A DNA stretch of 64,000 nt from Nonomuraea gerenzanensis (GCF_020215645.1 NZ_CP084058.1:3286001-3350000); one strand, 5' to 3'; numbered from the stretch's first letter, positions 32,701-41,599 are shown. Numbers and translations: made by a program. The notes: generated by a model from the sequence alone, not told the origin.

Positions 32701-33366
32701 ATGACGGCACCACCCGGCAACCGCGGCCCGTACGCGAAGACCGCAGCGGTACGGCGCCGCGTCCTCGAAGCCTGCGTGGAGGCCTTCGGCGAGACCGGCT
32801 TCTACGGCGCGACCATGAAGGACCTCGCCAAGCGCGCCGGCATCAGCCACACCGGCCTGCTGCATCATTTCCCGCGCAAGGAGGACCTGCTGCTCGGTGT
32901 GCTGGCGCTGCGCGACGAACGCGGCACCGAGTTCCTGCAGTCGGCCAAGGTTCTGGACCCGGCGGCCGACCCCGTCGAGATCCTCGAAGGCATGATCGCC
33001 GTCATCGTGGACAACGAGCTCCAGCCGGGCCTCATGGAGCTGCACTGCGTCGTGTCGGGCGAGGCGACCTCGCCCGACCACCCCGCGCACGCCTACTACG
33101 CCGAGCGCTACCGCAACCTGCGCCGCTTCTACGCCGAGACCTTCACCGCGCTCGCCGAGCGCGGGCTGCCCCCGTCGATCGACCCGGAGACCCTGGCCAC
33201 CATGACGGTCTCGCTCATCAACGGGCTGCAGGCGCAGTGGCTGTTCGACCGCGACACGGTGAGGGTCGAGCCCGCGATCCGCCGGTTCTTCCGCGCGGTC
33301 ATCCCGGGGTTGCCTGGAGAGGCCGACCTTGGTGGCGAGGGATACCCCTCGGACGGACGCGGGTGA
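32701..33366 (+). CDS. TetR-family regulator of the GH1/glucuronidase operon
   Basis: A 221-residue regulator with the HTH at residues 15-65: AVRRRVLEACVEAFGETGFYGATMKDLAKRAGISHTGLLHHFPRKEDLL. The ligand domain includes VVSGEATSPDHPAHAYYAERYRNLRRF, resembling the TetR at 27481, so the two may be related sensors of sugar or aglycone. Divergent orientation, with 90 bases to the GH1 gene, makes that operon the likely target. Its stop lies 13 bases from the end of the convergent permease gene. Confidence 0.86.
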   Translation: MTAPPGNRGPYAKTAAVRRRVLEACVEAFGETGFYGATMKDLAKRAGISHTGLLHHFPRKEDLLLGVLALRDERGTEFLQSAKVLDPAADPVEILEGMIAVIVDNELQPGLMELHCVVSGEATSPDHPAHAYYAERYRNLRRFYAETFTALAERGLPPSIDPETLATMTVSLINGLQAQWLFDRDTVRVEPAIRRFFRAVIPGLPGEADLGGEGYPSDGRG

Positions 33367-33379
33367 GGAGGGGGCTCGC

Positions 33380-34207
33380 CTACTTGATCGCGCCTGCTCC
33401 GATGCCCTTCACGATGTGCCGCTGCGCCATCAGATAGAAGATCACCACAGGCACGATCGAGATGGTCGTGGCGGCTAGGAGGATCTGCTGCTGCGGCGTC
33501 TCGGCGGAGGAGAAGGCGGTCAGACCGCGCTGGACCGGCATGAGGGAGTTGTCGTCGAACAGGACGAGCGCCATGAGGTATTCATTCCAGGCACCCAGCC
33601 CCTGGATGACCGCCACGGCGGCGAGGCCGGGGCGGGCCAGCGGGAGGATCACGCTCCAGAAGACGCGCAGCGGGCCGGCGCCGTCCAGCGTGGCCGCCTC
33701 CTCCAGCGCAGCTGGTTGGCCGACGAAGAAGCTGCGCATGATGAGCGTCGACATCGGAATGCCCGAGGTGATGAGAATCAGGACATAACCCACGGGGTTG
33801 TTCGTCAGGTTCAGCGAGATGAGCAGTTTGTACTGCGCGAGGAACATGGCGGGCGCCGGGATGATCATCACGGCGAGGATGATGAACGTGAACACGCCCT
33901 TGCCGGCGAAGTCGAGCCGTGCGAGCGCGTACCCGGCGAGGCTGGACACCAGCAGGATGCCGACGACCGCGGAGCCGGTGTAGAGCACGCTGTTGCGCAG
34001 GTAGACGCCGAGGTCACCCTGCACCCACGCGGTCACGTAGTTGTGCCACTGCGGGTCGGCGGGCAGAAAGCTGTCATTGGCGAGCAGCTCCGTGAGGCTC
34101 TGCAGAGAGCCGGACAACATCCACAGCAGGGGGAACAGCGCGATCAGCGCGGCGACGCCGAGCAGCCCGTACAGGCCCAGCTTGTGGATCGATGTCTTGC
34201 CGCTCAT
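33380..34207 (-). CDS. carbohydrate ABC transporter permease (MalG type)
   Basis: A 275-residue inner-membrane permease with six transmembrane helices. The cytoplasmic EAA loop reads EEAATLDGAGPLRVFWSVILPLARPGL, which docks onto the ATPase. YALARLDFAGKGVF and the HIVKGIGAGAIK C-terminus are typical of CUT1-family MalG proteins. Its ATG overlaps the stop of the upstream permease (ATGA). No ATPase gene is present in the operon, as usual in actinobacteria, where a shared MsiK-like ATPase serves many sugar importers. Confidence 0.93.
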   Translation of the reverse strand: MSGKTSIHKLGLYGLLGVAALIALFPLLWMLSGSLQSLTELLANDSFLPADPQWHNYVTAWVQGDLGVYLRNSVLYTGSAVVGILLVSSLAGYALARLDFAGKGVFTFIILAVMIIPAPAMFLAQYKLLISLNLTNNPVGYVLILITSGIPMSTLIMRSFFVGQPAALEEAATLDGAGPLRVFWSVILPLARPGLAAVAVIQGLGAWNEYLMALVLFDDNSLMPVQRGLTAFSSAETPQQQILLAATTISIVPVVIFYLMAQRHIVKGIGAGAIK

Positions 34208-35133
34208 ACGCGGGACCTCCGCCTCGTGATCGCGAGCTGGAGCACCGACAACAGCACGAGCGCGCCGCCAAAAATGACCGACATCGCCGCGGCGCTGCCG
34301 TAGCGCCAGTTGACGAACGCCTCGTTGTAGATCGCGAGGGTCGGCACCATCGTGTGGTTGCCCGGCCCGCCGTTGGTCAGCACCTGCACGGTCCCGAAGA
34401 TCTGGAGTGCGGCCAGCAGTGTGAGCAGGCTGACGATCGAGGTGACCGGGGCGAGCTGCGGCCACGTGATGTACCTGAACCGCTCCCAGCGGTTCGCGCC
34501 GTCGAGCTCGGCGGCCTCGTACAGCTCCTTCGGCACGTCCTGCAGTCCGGCGAGGAAGAGCAGGAAGCCGAACCCCCAGTGAAACCAGACGAACACCGCC
34601 GCCACGACGGGCAGCGCGACGGCCGGATCGCCGAGCCAGTTCTGCCCGTCCAGGCCCACCAGGCCGAGCAGCCGGTTCAGCACGCCCGACCCGGGCGCCA
34701 GGATGAAGGAGAACAGCAGGCCGACGACGACCACCGACAACACGCCCGGCAAGTAGAAGACGGTGCGGAAGAACGTCTTGCCGCGGGTGACGCTGTTGAC
34801 GGCCAGTGCCATGCCCAGGGCGACCCCGTTGCCGACGATGAACCCGACGACACCGAAGAAGACGACGTTGCGCATCGACGCCCAGAAGATCGGATCGGAG
34901 GCGACGAAGGCGTAGTTGTCGAACCCCACCCAGGGGGTGTCGGGGCTGACGCCGTCCCAGGACTGGAAGCTCAGCAGGATCGCCTGCCCGAACGGCGTGA
35001 TCGTGAAGACGCCGATGAGCGCGATGGCCGGTGCCAGGAACGACCAGCCGATCAGGTTGCGCCGGAGTGCGCGCTTCCCGCGCGGCGTCCGGGAGGGACG
35101 CCGCGCGGGAAGCACAAGCTGCCGCGTCGTCAT
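34204..35133 (-). CDS. carbohydrate ABC transporter permease (MalF type)
   Basis: A 309-residue permease with six membrane helices following a basic N-terminal tail (RRPSRTPRGKRALRRNLIGW). The EAA loop is ELYEAAELDGANRWERFRYITWPQLAP, and the PTLAIYNEAF segment is typical of MalF. It overlaps both the binding-protein gene upstream (ATGA) and the second permease downstream. Codons 7-20 are embedded in an 18-bp perfect inverted repeat (35073-35113), giving a strong mRNA stem-loop just after the start. That could lower permease output relative to the binding protein. Confidence 0.93.
   Translation of the reverse strand: MTTRQLVLPARRPSRTPRGKRALRRNLIGWSFLAPAIALIGVFTITPFGQAILLSFQSWDGVSPDTPWVGFDNYAFVASDPIFWASMRNVVFFGVVGFIVGNGVALGMALAVNSVTRGKTFFRTVFYLPGVLSVVVVGLLFSFILAPGSGVLNRLLGLVGLDGQNWLGDPAVALPVVAAVFVWFHWGFGFLLFLAGLQDVPKELYEAAELDGANRWERFRYITWPQLAPVTSIVSLLTLLAALQIFGTVQVLTNGGPGNHTMVPTLAIYNEAFVNWRYGSAAAMSVIFGGALVLLSVLQLAITRRRSRV
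35073..35113 (-). promoter_or_regulatory. 18-bp perfect mRNA stem-loop inside the malF-like gene
   Basis: Arms 35073-35090 and 35096-35113 are perfectly complementary with a five-base loop. The stem begins 20 bases into the permease coding sequence and just after the binding-protein stop. It is suited to stabilising the upstream binding-protein mRNA or attenuating permease expression. Confidence 0.7.
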
Positions 35134-36425
35134 GACGTGCGGTCCTGCGCCGCCTGGATGGTGGTCAGCGCCTCGTCCACCGTCGTCTCACCCAGCACCA
35201 GACGCTGGGACTCCGTCCTGATCGCGGTGTTCACGTCCGGAGTGAAGGTCGTCGACATGACCTGCATGTCCTTCACGCCGGAGGCGAACCCCGCGAGCTG
35301 GGCGGGAATGTCCGCGCCGGCCAGGAGCTCCGGGTTGCTGGGCAGGATGCGGGCGTCCTTGGCGAACACCGCCTGCTGTGCGGGCTCGGTCAGCCACTTG
35401 ACGAACGCGAGGGCCTCCTTGGCGTGCTTGCCCCTCGGGTTGATCACCGCGCCCTTGCCAGGGATGCCCGGCGAGCGCGGGTTGTGGATGCCGCCAGGAG
35501 CCTTGGGCAGGCCGGTGGAGAAGTAGTCCTCGAATTCCGGGTTCGTCCGCAGGCCCACCGAGACGCCGGGGGCGGCGTCGAAGATCGCGCCCATCGACTT
35601 GGTGAAGAAGGCGGACTCCACGTTCGGGTGGTCGTCCTGGCCGCCGGGGATGGAGTCGTTAGCAAGGACACCGGCCTTCTTCAGGTCGAGCAGGAATTGG
35701 AAGGCGTTGCGCCAGCCGTCCTGCTTCCAGCTCGCCTTTCCGTTGAGGGTCGCCGCGATCTCGTCGTCGGTCAGCCAGTTCGAGGCGAGACCCTGGATGA
35801 CGTTGGGCGTCTGCGAAGCCGCGATGGCGAACTTCGCCTTCTTCGCGGCGAGCGCGTCGATGAACTCGGTCGTCGTCGCGGGCGGCTTGTCTGCCGAGAC
35901 GCCGGTCAGCGCGGGGTTGATGAGGAAGCCGTACGTCTGGGTCTCCCAGTGAACCGCGTAGGTGCCGGGCTTGACCCCGAGGTTGTTGCCCTCCTGGAAC
36001 GCCGACATCTTGAGCACGGCGGGGCTGAAGCTCTTGCTCCACCCGGCGTTCAGCTCGGCGGTGAGGTCCATCGCCCAGCCGGCCTTGTAGAACGGCGCCA
36101 TCTGGGTCGCGTCGAACGACGAATAGACGTCGGGCATGGACCGGGACTGCGCCTTCGCCTGCAGCTTGGGCAGGTAGTCGGCCGGTCCGGGTGAGTCGAT
36201 GGTGATTTTGACGCCGGTCTTCTGGGTGTACTGCTGCGCGAGTTTGGTGAGCGCGGCCTCCTGCCCGCGCGACTGGTTCATGAAGGTCAGCTCGACGGCC
36301 CCGGTGGTGGCGGGTTCGTCGGACGGCGAGCAGCCCGCGAGGGCGAGTGCCCCGACGACCGCCAGTGATGCGGCCACGATGGTGGAACGGCGACGGGCGC
36401 CGCGTGCTGTGGTGTTTGTACCCAT
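35130..36425 (-). CDS. extracellular sugar-binding lipoprotein of an ABC importer
   Basis: A 431-residue family 1 solute-binding protein. A basic start (GARRRST) and hydrophobic stretch lead to the lipobox LALAGC (Cys32), so it is exported and lipid-anchored. VELTFMNQSRGQEAALTKLAQQYTQKTGVKI is the usual opening strand-helix. It continues through DVYSSFDATQMAPFYKAG and SPGIPGKGAVINPRGKHAKEALAFVKWL, the domain-closing region. AAGGCGAG precedes the ATG. It is the third gene of the operon (GH1, six-hairpin enzyme, binding protein, two permeases). The ligand is presumably the oligosaccharide or glycoside split by the two enzymes. Confidence 0.92.
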   Translation of the reverse strand: MGTNTTARGARRRSTIVAASLAVVGALALAGCSPSDEPATTGAVELTFMNQSRGQEAALTKLAQQYTQKTGVKITIDSPGPADYLPKLQAKAQSRSMPDVYSSFDATQMAPFYKAGWAMDLTAELNAGWSKSFSPAVLKMSAFQEGNNLGVKPGTYAVHWETQTYGFLINPALTGVSADKPPATTTEFIDALAAKKAKFAIAASQTPNVIQGLASNWLTDDEIAATLNGKASWKQDGWRNAFQFLLDLKKAGVLANDSIPGGQDDHPNVESAFFTKSMGAIFDAAPGVSVGLRTNPEFEDYFSTGLPKAPGGIHNPRSPGIPGKGAVINPRGKHAKEALAFVKWLTEPAQQAVFAKDARILPSNPELLAGADIPAQLAGFASGVKDMQVMSTTFTPDVNTAIRTESQRLVLGETTVDEALTTIQAAQDRTS

Positions 36426-36473
36426 GGTTCTCGCCTTCGGAAGCCGTGGACGGGAGAGCTGGAAACGTTCGGT

Positions 36474-38615
36474 TCAGGGGTGGGGCATGACGCTGGGGTG
36501 GGGGAGCGCGGGTAGCCCCTCCGCGGTGATCAGCCAGCCGTCGGGGAGCTCTGCCCCCTGGTTCACCGCCGTGGCGAGGTGTGCCATCGCGGCCAGCAGT
36601 CCTCCGTTGGCCGGGAGATAAACCGTGAGGAAGCCCGGTATTTGTGGATTGTGTCCATTGGGGAGGAAGACGTTCTTGGGGGAGGGGAGCAGGAGGGCGT
36701 CGATGGCGCGGCTGGTGTCGCCGAGGCGGGCCGCGGTCATGGCCATGACGGGGTAGTCCCAGCCCCAGGTGGACTGGAGGTCCCAGTGCTCCCAGACGGA
36801 GTCGAGCGTGGCCGACATCGTGGCGGGGTCCACGAGGTGGGTTTCCGGGAGCCAGCCCAGCGCCATGAGCATGGACGGGTGGTCCTTCCGGATGAGCAGC
36901 GGGGGAGTCGCGATCGCGGCGTAGGTTCCGTCGGGAAGCACGGTGGGCCGGCGCATGTTCCGCGCCACCCGGTCCCATTCCTGGTTCGCTTCGAGACCGA
37001 GCTCGACCCTCCAGTCGTTGGCCACGCGGAGCGCCCATGACCAGTACGCCAGCTCGAAGGTCGGGTCGGCGTTCGTCGCCCGGTCGAGGAGGTAGCTCTC
37101 CTGCGCGGGAATGAGCGGCGGCGGCAGCTCGTACGAACCGTCGCGTTCCTCGGCGAAGTCGGCCATGAAGTCGGCGGTCGCCTCGACGAGCGGGTAGTGC
37201 TCGCGCAGGAACGCCTCTCCCCGGCCCTCGCCACGCAGCAGCTCCAGCAGGTAGATGACGTGCGGTTGCTGCCACAGTAGGAAGACGCCGATGTTGCTGG
37301 GCGACTCGCGCGCGGACGGATCGGTCTGCTTCGGCCAGCGGGCACCGCGGCATCCCTGCCGGCGGGCGGTCACCTTCCCGGCATCAAGGGCGCCGTGGTA
37401 CCAGCGCAGGCTGCGCTCCAGCAGATGTCCTCGGCCCCACAGCGAGAAGTGCGCCGCGTGCCACCAGTGCATCTCGAGGTGGAACTTGCCCGTCCAGGTG
37501 TTGTACGTCAGTCCGGACTCGGCGGGAGGTGTGGCTCCGGCGCTGTTCACGGCCGTGAGGTACTGCGACAGGACGATGCGCCGTTCCAGCTCCCCGGCGC
37601 GCGCGTCGGTGCTGCCGGCGAGGCTGATCGCGGCGCCGGTGCTCCAGTGCTCCGCCCACCATGCCCTCGCGGAGTCGCGGACGGCGGAGAAGCCGCGCTC
37701 ATCCTGCTGCCGGTCCGGCGCCAGCGTCACCACGACCTCGAGAACGGCGGTGTTCGCGTGCGCGACGACGGAATCGGCCGCCTGCCGCAGGCTGCCGGTG
37801 GTGGAGACGCTGACACCGTAGGTGAGCGTCTCCACCGTGCGCCGTGCGTTCCAGTGGTGCTCCGCGCGCCGGTCCCAGGTCGTCTTCTGGGCGAGCGGGA
37901 GTTCGAAGGCGGCCAGGTCGTCCGGCTGGTCGTCGAAGACCCAGGCGACGCCCCAGCCGCGGAGCAGCAGGCCGGACTCGACGCGCACGGCGAAGCGGTG
38001 ATCGTGCGGGTCGGCGACGGTGGTGACGCGGACGGGCTCGCCGTCGAGAACGTACGCGGCATGGATCGTTCCCGTCCACAGGTCGAGCTCGGTACGGACG
38101 TCCGACAACGCGGCCGGATGGCCGGGCCCGGTTCCGTCGGGGCGGACCAGGGCCAGGCGGCCGAGGTGCGCCCGGCGGGGGTTGAAGTGGTACCAAGCCC
38201 CGGTCACGAATTCCTCGGCGATGGGGTCACCGGCCCGTTGCAGGCCCATGCGGTCGAGGTAGGGCACCGGGCCGCGGGACGTCTCGTACAACGTGGTCGC
38301 GTCCTCCAGCCGCAGTTCCCGGTCGGCGCGGGTCTCGTACCAGCCCCAGGTCGACTGGGTGCGCAGCGGGATCTGGAAGTCGTCGGCGTCGAAGACGCGC
38401 GGGCGCTGCTCGGGTAGCCCGGTCAACCCGTCGCGCACGACGCGATGCGGGTCGGGGACCAGCTCGTGGAACGACGGGAACGTTTGCAGCCCGGAGACGT
38501 CGACCGTGAGTGCGATGTCGCCGTTGCCGACTGTCAGTACGTCGGCCGGGTGAGCGGACGTCAGCACGGGGTTGTGCCGTCGTACGAGCCGGCGGCGGTC
38601 GATTGCTTCGGGCAT
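36474..38615 (-). CDS. six-hairpin (alpha/alpha)6-barrel glycosidase-like protein
   Basis: A 713-residue protein. The N-terminal 320 residues are beta-rich (VLTVGNGDIALTVDVSGLQTF onward), and the C-terminal half is an (alpha/alpha)6 toroid. Barrel features are NTWTGKFHLEMHWWHAAHFSLWGRGHLLERSL, the substrate-strand ARRQGCRGARWPKQTDP, PHVIYLLELL and SVWEHWDLQSTWGWDYPVMAMTAARLG. The overall plan resembles GH65/GH95/GH78-type six-hairpin enzymes. I cannot assign a CAZy family; Glu369-like and Trp-rich motifs would need alignment. No signal peptide, so it acts inside the cell. It is co-transcribed with the GH1 enzyme and the ABC importer, implying it processes the imported sugar. Confidence 0.8.
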   Translation of the reverse strand: MPEAIDRRRLVRRHNPVLTSAHPADVLTVGNGDIALTVDVSGLQTFPSFHELVPDPHRVVRDGLTGLPEQRPRVFDADDFQIPLRTQSTWGWYETRADRELRLEDATTLYETSRGPVPYLDRMGLQRAGDPIAEEFVTGAWYHFNPRRAHLGRLALVRPDGTGPGHPAALSDVRTELDLWTGTIHAAYVLDGEPVRVTTVADPHDHRFAVRVESGLLLRGWGVAWVFDDQPDDLAAFELPLAQKTTWDRRAEHHWNARRTVETLTYGVSVSTTGSLRQAADSVVAHANTAVLEVVVTLAPDRQQDERGFSAVRDSARAWWAEHWSTGAAISLAGSTDARAGELERRIVLSQYLTAVNSAGATPPAESGLTYNTWTGKFHLEMHWWHAAHFSLWGRGHLLERSLRWYHGALDAGKVTARRQGCRGARWPKQTDPSARESPSNIGVFLLWQQPHVIYLLELLRGEGRGEAFLREHYPLVEATADFMADFAEERDGSYELPPPLIPAQESYLLDRATNADPTFELAYWSWALRVANDWRVELGLEANQEWDRVARNMRRPTVLPDGTYAAIATPPLLIRKDHPSMLMALGWLPETHLVDPATMSATLDSVWEHWDLQSTWGWDYPVMAMTAARLGDTSRAIDALLLPSPKNVFLPNGHNPQIPGFLTVYLPANGGLLAAMAHLATAVNQGAELPDGWLITAEGLPALPHPSVMPHP

Positions 38616-38720
38616 CCTCGTCTTTCCTCTTGCTTCTTCAGTGTCGGCCGCGATGGTGGCAGGGACCGTGGGACGACACGCGCGTGCTGTTCGAACAGCA
38701 GACTGCCGGGTCTCACTGCC

Positions 38721-39923
38721 TCAGAGCGCGTTGGCCTTGGCGACACTGCCCAGCCACGCGAGGCTGGGCTTGGGCCGGCGCTCGAACGTTTCCCGGTCGA
38801 CGGCGACGAGACCGAACGTCGGATCCCAGTGCCCCCATTCGTAGTTGTCGAGCAGGCTCCAGTGGAGGTAGCCGCGCACGTCCACGCCGTCGCCCATCGC
38901 CGCGGACAGTGCGGTGAGAGCACCGGTCGTATAGGCGATGCGGCGGGAGTCATCGCCGGTCGCGATGCCGTTCTCGGTGACGACGATCGGCACGTCAGGC
39001 AGTACGTCGGCGGTGTGCCGGACGGCGATGCCGAGGGCGTCGGGGCGGTAAGCCGTTCGTACGAGGGTGTTGTCCGGGTGGACGGGGTGCGGTTCGATGC
39101 CGTCCGGCCCCACCCACTGCGCCGAGTAGGCCTGCACGCCGATGAAGTCGTCGCCGCGCGCCGCCTCCAGGTACAGGTCCTCCCAGACGTACTCGAGCCG
39201 CCGGCGCACCTCTTCCGCTCCGGGACGAGTCTCGAACGCGCGGCTGGCGACCGTCCATCCGACCTGAGCACCGGTGCGCTCCCGCAGCACGTCCCGGGCC
39301 GCATCGTGCGCTTCGGCGAGCCGGCGTCCGATCTTCACCGGCGGGGCGGGCTTCACCGGCCGGGGCGTGTCCGCCTCCAGCGTGGGGCTGAGCCACTCCA
39401 GCCCCGAGCCGGGGTTGAGCGTCGCCTCTGCCTCGCGCACCATGATCGCGAGCATGTTGGGCTCGTTGATCGTGCAGATCCACTCGACGCCGTCGAGGAT
39501 TGAGGTGGTCGTCTCGGCGTAGGCCCGGAAGCGGTCCACGGCCCGTTCCCCGCGCCAGCCGCCCTCCTCCGCGAACCACCTGGGCGAGGTGAAGTGGTGG
39601 ATCGTGACGAACGGGGTGACGCCCGCGGCGAGACACGCCTCGATCATGCGCCGGTAGTGCGCGAGCACCGCGCGGGACACCCTGCCTGGGGCCGGCTCGA
39701 CGCGCGCCCACTCGATGCCGAAGCGGTAGGTGTTCAGGCCCGACTCCGCGACGAGCCGGATGTCCTCGGCGTAGCGGTGGTAGCTGTCGAGCGCGTCGCC
39801 GCTGCGCTCCGCTCCCGGCATGCGCTCCTCCTGTGCCCAGAAGTCGCTGTTGACGTTGTTGCCCTCGACCTGGTGCGGTGCGGTCGCCGCGCCCCAGAGG
39901 AAGCCGTCGGGGAAGGTGTGCAT
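38721..39923 (-). CDS. GH1 family glycosidase (beta-glucosidase-like), paralogue 2
   Basis: A 400-residue GH1 enzyme with Glu154 (TINEPN) as acid/base and Glu317 (VTENG) as nucleophile. It is colinear with the 399-residue enzyme at 31411 and shares long identical blocks (GFLWGAATAPHQ, YRFGIEWARVEP, ARGDDFIGVQ, YRPDALGIAVRH). The substrate-contacting region after NEPN differs (EAEATLNPGSGLEW here), so specificity may differ. I chose the ATG at 39923 because GAGAGACG precedes it and it matches the paralogue's start; an in-frame ATG five codons upstream also exists. First gene of the LacI-controlled operon. Confidence 0.92.
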   Translation of the reverse strand: MHTFPDGFLWGAATAPHQVEGNNVNSDFWAQEERMPGAERSGDALDSYHRYAEDIRLVAESGLNTYRFGIEWARVEPAPGRVSRAVLAHYRRMIEACLAAGVTPFVTIHHFTSPRWFAEEGGWRGERAVDRFRAYAETTTSILDGVEWICTINEPNMLAIMVREAEATLNPGSGLEWLSPTLEADTPRPVKPAPPVKIGRRLAEAHDAARDVLRERTGAQVGWTVASRAFETRPGAEEVRRRLEYVWEDLYLEAARGDDFIGVQAYSAQWVGPDGIEPHPVHPDNTLVRTAYRPDALGIAVRHTADVLPDVPIVVTENGIATGDDSRRIAYTTGALTALSAAMGDGVDVRGYLHWSLLDNYEWGHWDPTFGLVAVDRETFERRPKPSLAWLGSVAKANAL

Positions 39924-40034
39924 TCGTCTCTCGATCATGGTTCGTCGCCGCGGGAATCATCGGCGGAGGCCGGGGGCGGCCCCCCGAGTGGCAGTTAACG
40001 TAGCTGTTACGCCACGCAGAGGTCAAGGAAAATG

Positions 40035-40046
40035 TGTACCGGTCTA
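40035..40046. promoter_or_regulatory. LacI-type operator, site 1
   Basis: TGTACCGGTCTA, matching site 2 at 10 of 12 positions and sharing the ACCGGTCTA core. It lies 112 bases upstream of the GH1 start at 39923, just beyond a TTGACC -35-like box on the minus strand (40026-40021). Confidence 0.65.
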
Positions 40047-40099
40047 CGACACTTTCCCTGGCTGTGTTCCTCCTCGAATGGATCTACCGTTATTCTGCA

Positions 40100-40111
40100 T
40101 AGACCGGTCTA
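40100..40111. promoter_or_regulatory. LacI-type operator, site 2 (perfect palindrome)
   Basis: TAGACCGGTCTA, a perfect 12-bp palindrome with a central CCGG typical of LacI/GalR-family sites. It is 62 bases before the lacI-like ATG and 65 bases centre-to-centre from site 1 (about six helical turns), suggesting looping and autoregulation. Confidence 0.75.
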
Positions 40112-40172
40112 CACACGTGACGATCTCGGCGCCGTAGGATCGGGGAGAACTTCGGTTGGAGAAGGGAAGCCC

Positions 40173-41240
40173 ATGGTCGCGCCCGAGCGACGACGACGAG
40201 CAACCATTTCTGACGTGGCGAAACACGCCGGGGTGTCCAAGGCGGCGGTCTCCAAGGTGATCCGCAACGACTACGGCGTCAGCGACGCCATGCGTGAGCG
40301 CGTTCAGCGGGCCATCGACGAGCTGGGCTACCGCCCCCAGTCCGCCGCACGAGCGCTGCGCGGCAGGGCCTACACCATCGGCGTGCTCCTGCAGCACATC
40401 GGGGTTCCGTTCTACGCCGAGATCGTGACCGGGCTGGTGGATCAGCTCGCTGAATCCGAATATCAGGCGATCATGATCCAGGGCGGCACGCGCGACAAGA
40501 CCGAGAAACGCGCCATCGATGCCCTCATCGACCGGCAAGTGGACGGCATACTGCTGATCGCTCCCCTGTCCGGCCGTACGCACCTGGAGCAGGTGGCCCG
40601 CGAGATCCCCATGCTGGTGCTCGGCCGGCACGACCGGTCGCCCGCCTACGACTCGATCGTCGACGACGATCGGATCGGCTCCGAGCTGGTCATGGAGCAC
40701 CTGCTCGGGCTCGGTCACCGGCGCATCGGGCACATCACCTTCGAAACCGAGCATGGGCAGGGCGCCGACCGGACGCCGCAGATCAGGGCCGAGACCTACG
40801 AACGAGTGATGCGCGAACACGGGCTGGCCGAAGAGATCGTTGTCGCCACGACCTCCTACACCGAGGAGGGCGGCTACCGCGGCGCGCAGGAGCTGCTGAG
40901 CCGGTCGCCACGCCCCACGGCGATCTTCGCCGGCTCCGACGAAGCCGCTCTCGGTGTCCTGGCCGCGCTGCACGATGCCGGCCTGTCCGTCCCCGGCGAC
41001 GTCTCCGTGGCCGGCTATGACAACACCAAACTGGCTGCTCACCCGAACATCGCGCTGACCACCGTCAACCAGGACGGCGTCGTCATGGGCCGCACGGCCG
41101 GGCGGTTGCTGCTCGAACGCATCGAAGGTCGCACGTCGGCCGCCCACTTCTCGGTCATTCCCAGCCTGGTCGTGCGGAACTCCACCGCCTCTCCTCGCCC
41201 GTGCCCCAGCGAGACCGGAAACCAACCGCCGTCGGGGTGA
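40173..41240 (+). CDS. LacI-family transcriptional regulator
   Basis: A 355-residue sugar-responsive repressor. The N-terminal HTH is TISDVAKHAGVSKAAVSKVIRNDYGVSDAMRERVQRAIDELGYRPQSAARALRG, including the hinge helix. The periplasmic-binding-protein-like effector domain runs from YTIGVLL through DGILLIAPLSG, LGHRRIGHITF and the PTAIFAGSDEAALGVLAALHDAGLSVPGDVSVAGYDNT motif that ends with TTVNQDG. GGAGAAGGGA precedes the ATG. It is divergent from the five-gene GH1/ABC operon and two CCGG-centred operators lie between them, so it almost certainly represses that operon and itself. Confidence 0.92.
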   Translation: MVAPERRRRATISDVAKHAGVSKAAVSKVIRNDYGVSDAMRERVQRAIDELGYRPQSAARALRGRAYTIGVLLQHIGVPFYAEIVTGLVDQLAESEYQAIMIQGGTRDKTEKRAIDALIDRQVDGILLIAPLSGRTHLEQVAREIPMLVLGRHDRSPAYDSIVDDDRIGSELVMEHLLGLGHRRIGHITFETEHGQGADRTPQIRAETYERVMREHGLAEEIVVATTSYTEEGGYRGAQELLSRSPRPTAIFAGSDEAALGVLAALHDAGLSVPGDVSVAGYDNTKLAAHPNIALTTVNQDGVVMGRTAGRLLLERIEGRTSAAHFSVIPSLVVRNSTASPRPCPSETGNQPPSG

Positions 41241-41595
41241 GGGCGTGTCAGAGCGTTCTACGAGCGCAGTGGTACTGCCCCGGGGCGGCCATCTTCGGCT
41301 CAGCTGTGGGAGGTTGAGGCCATCTATCGCCCCTGGCCGATCGAACGCGCTCGGTCGTCGAGAGGCGACGATTCGACAATTGCGGTGATGCTCCAGCCCA
41401 TCTCCGCGTGCGACCCGCTCTCTTTGATGCGGACGCCGAAAGGGGCTGCTCGCCTGCGACTTCTTCCACGCCGGTGCGGAGGCGGCCACGTCATCCGCTG
41501 GTCCACCGGGGGATCGGCCAGGCGGCGCCGATGGTGGCCGTGCACTTGTCACGGTTACACACCGTTCATGGTCTCACCCAGCACAGCAGAGCAGA
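41241..41595. other. intergenic stretch without recognisable gene
   Basis: About 355 bases downstream of the LacI gene. I see no credible reading frame, RNA or repeat; it leads into the dioxygenase remnant. Confidence 0.6.
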
Positions 41596-41599
41596 ATGT

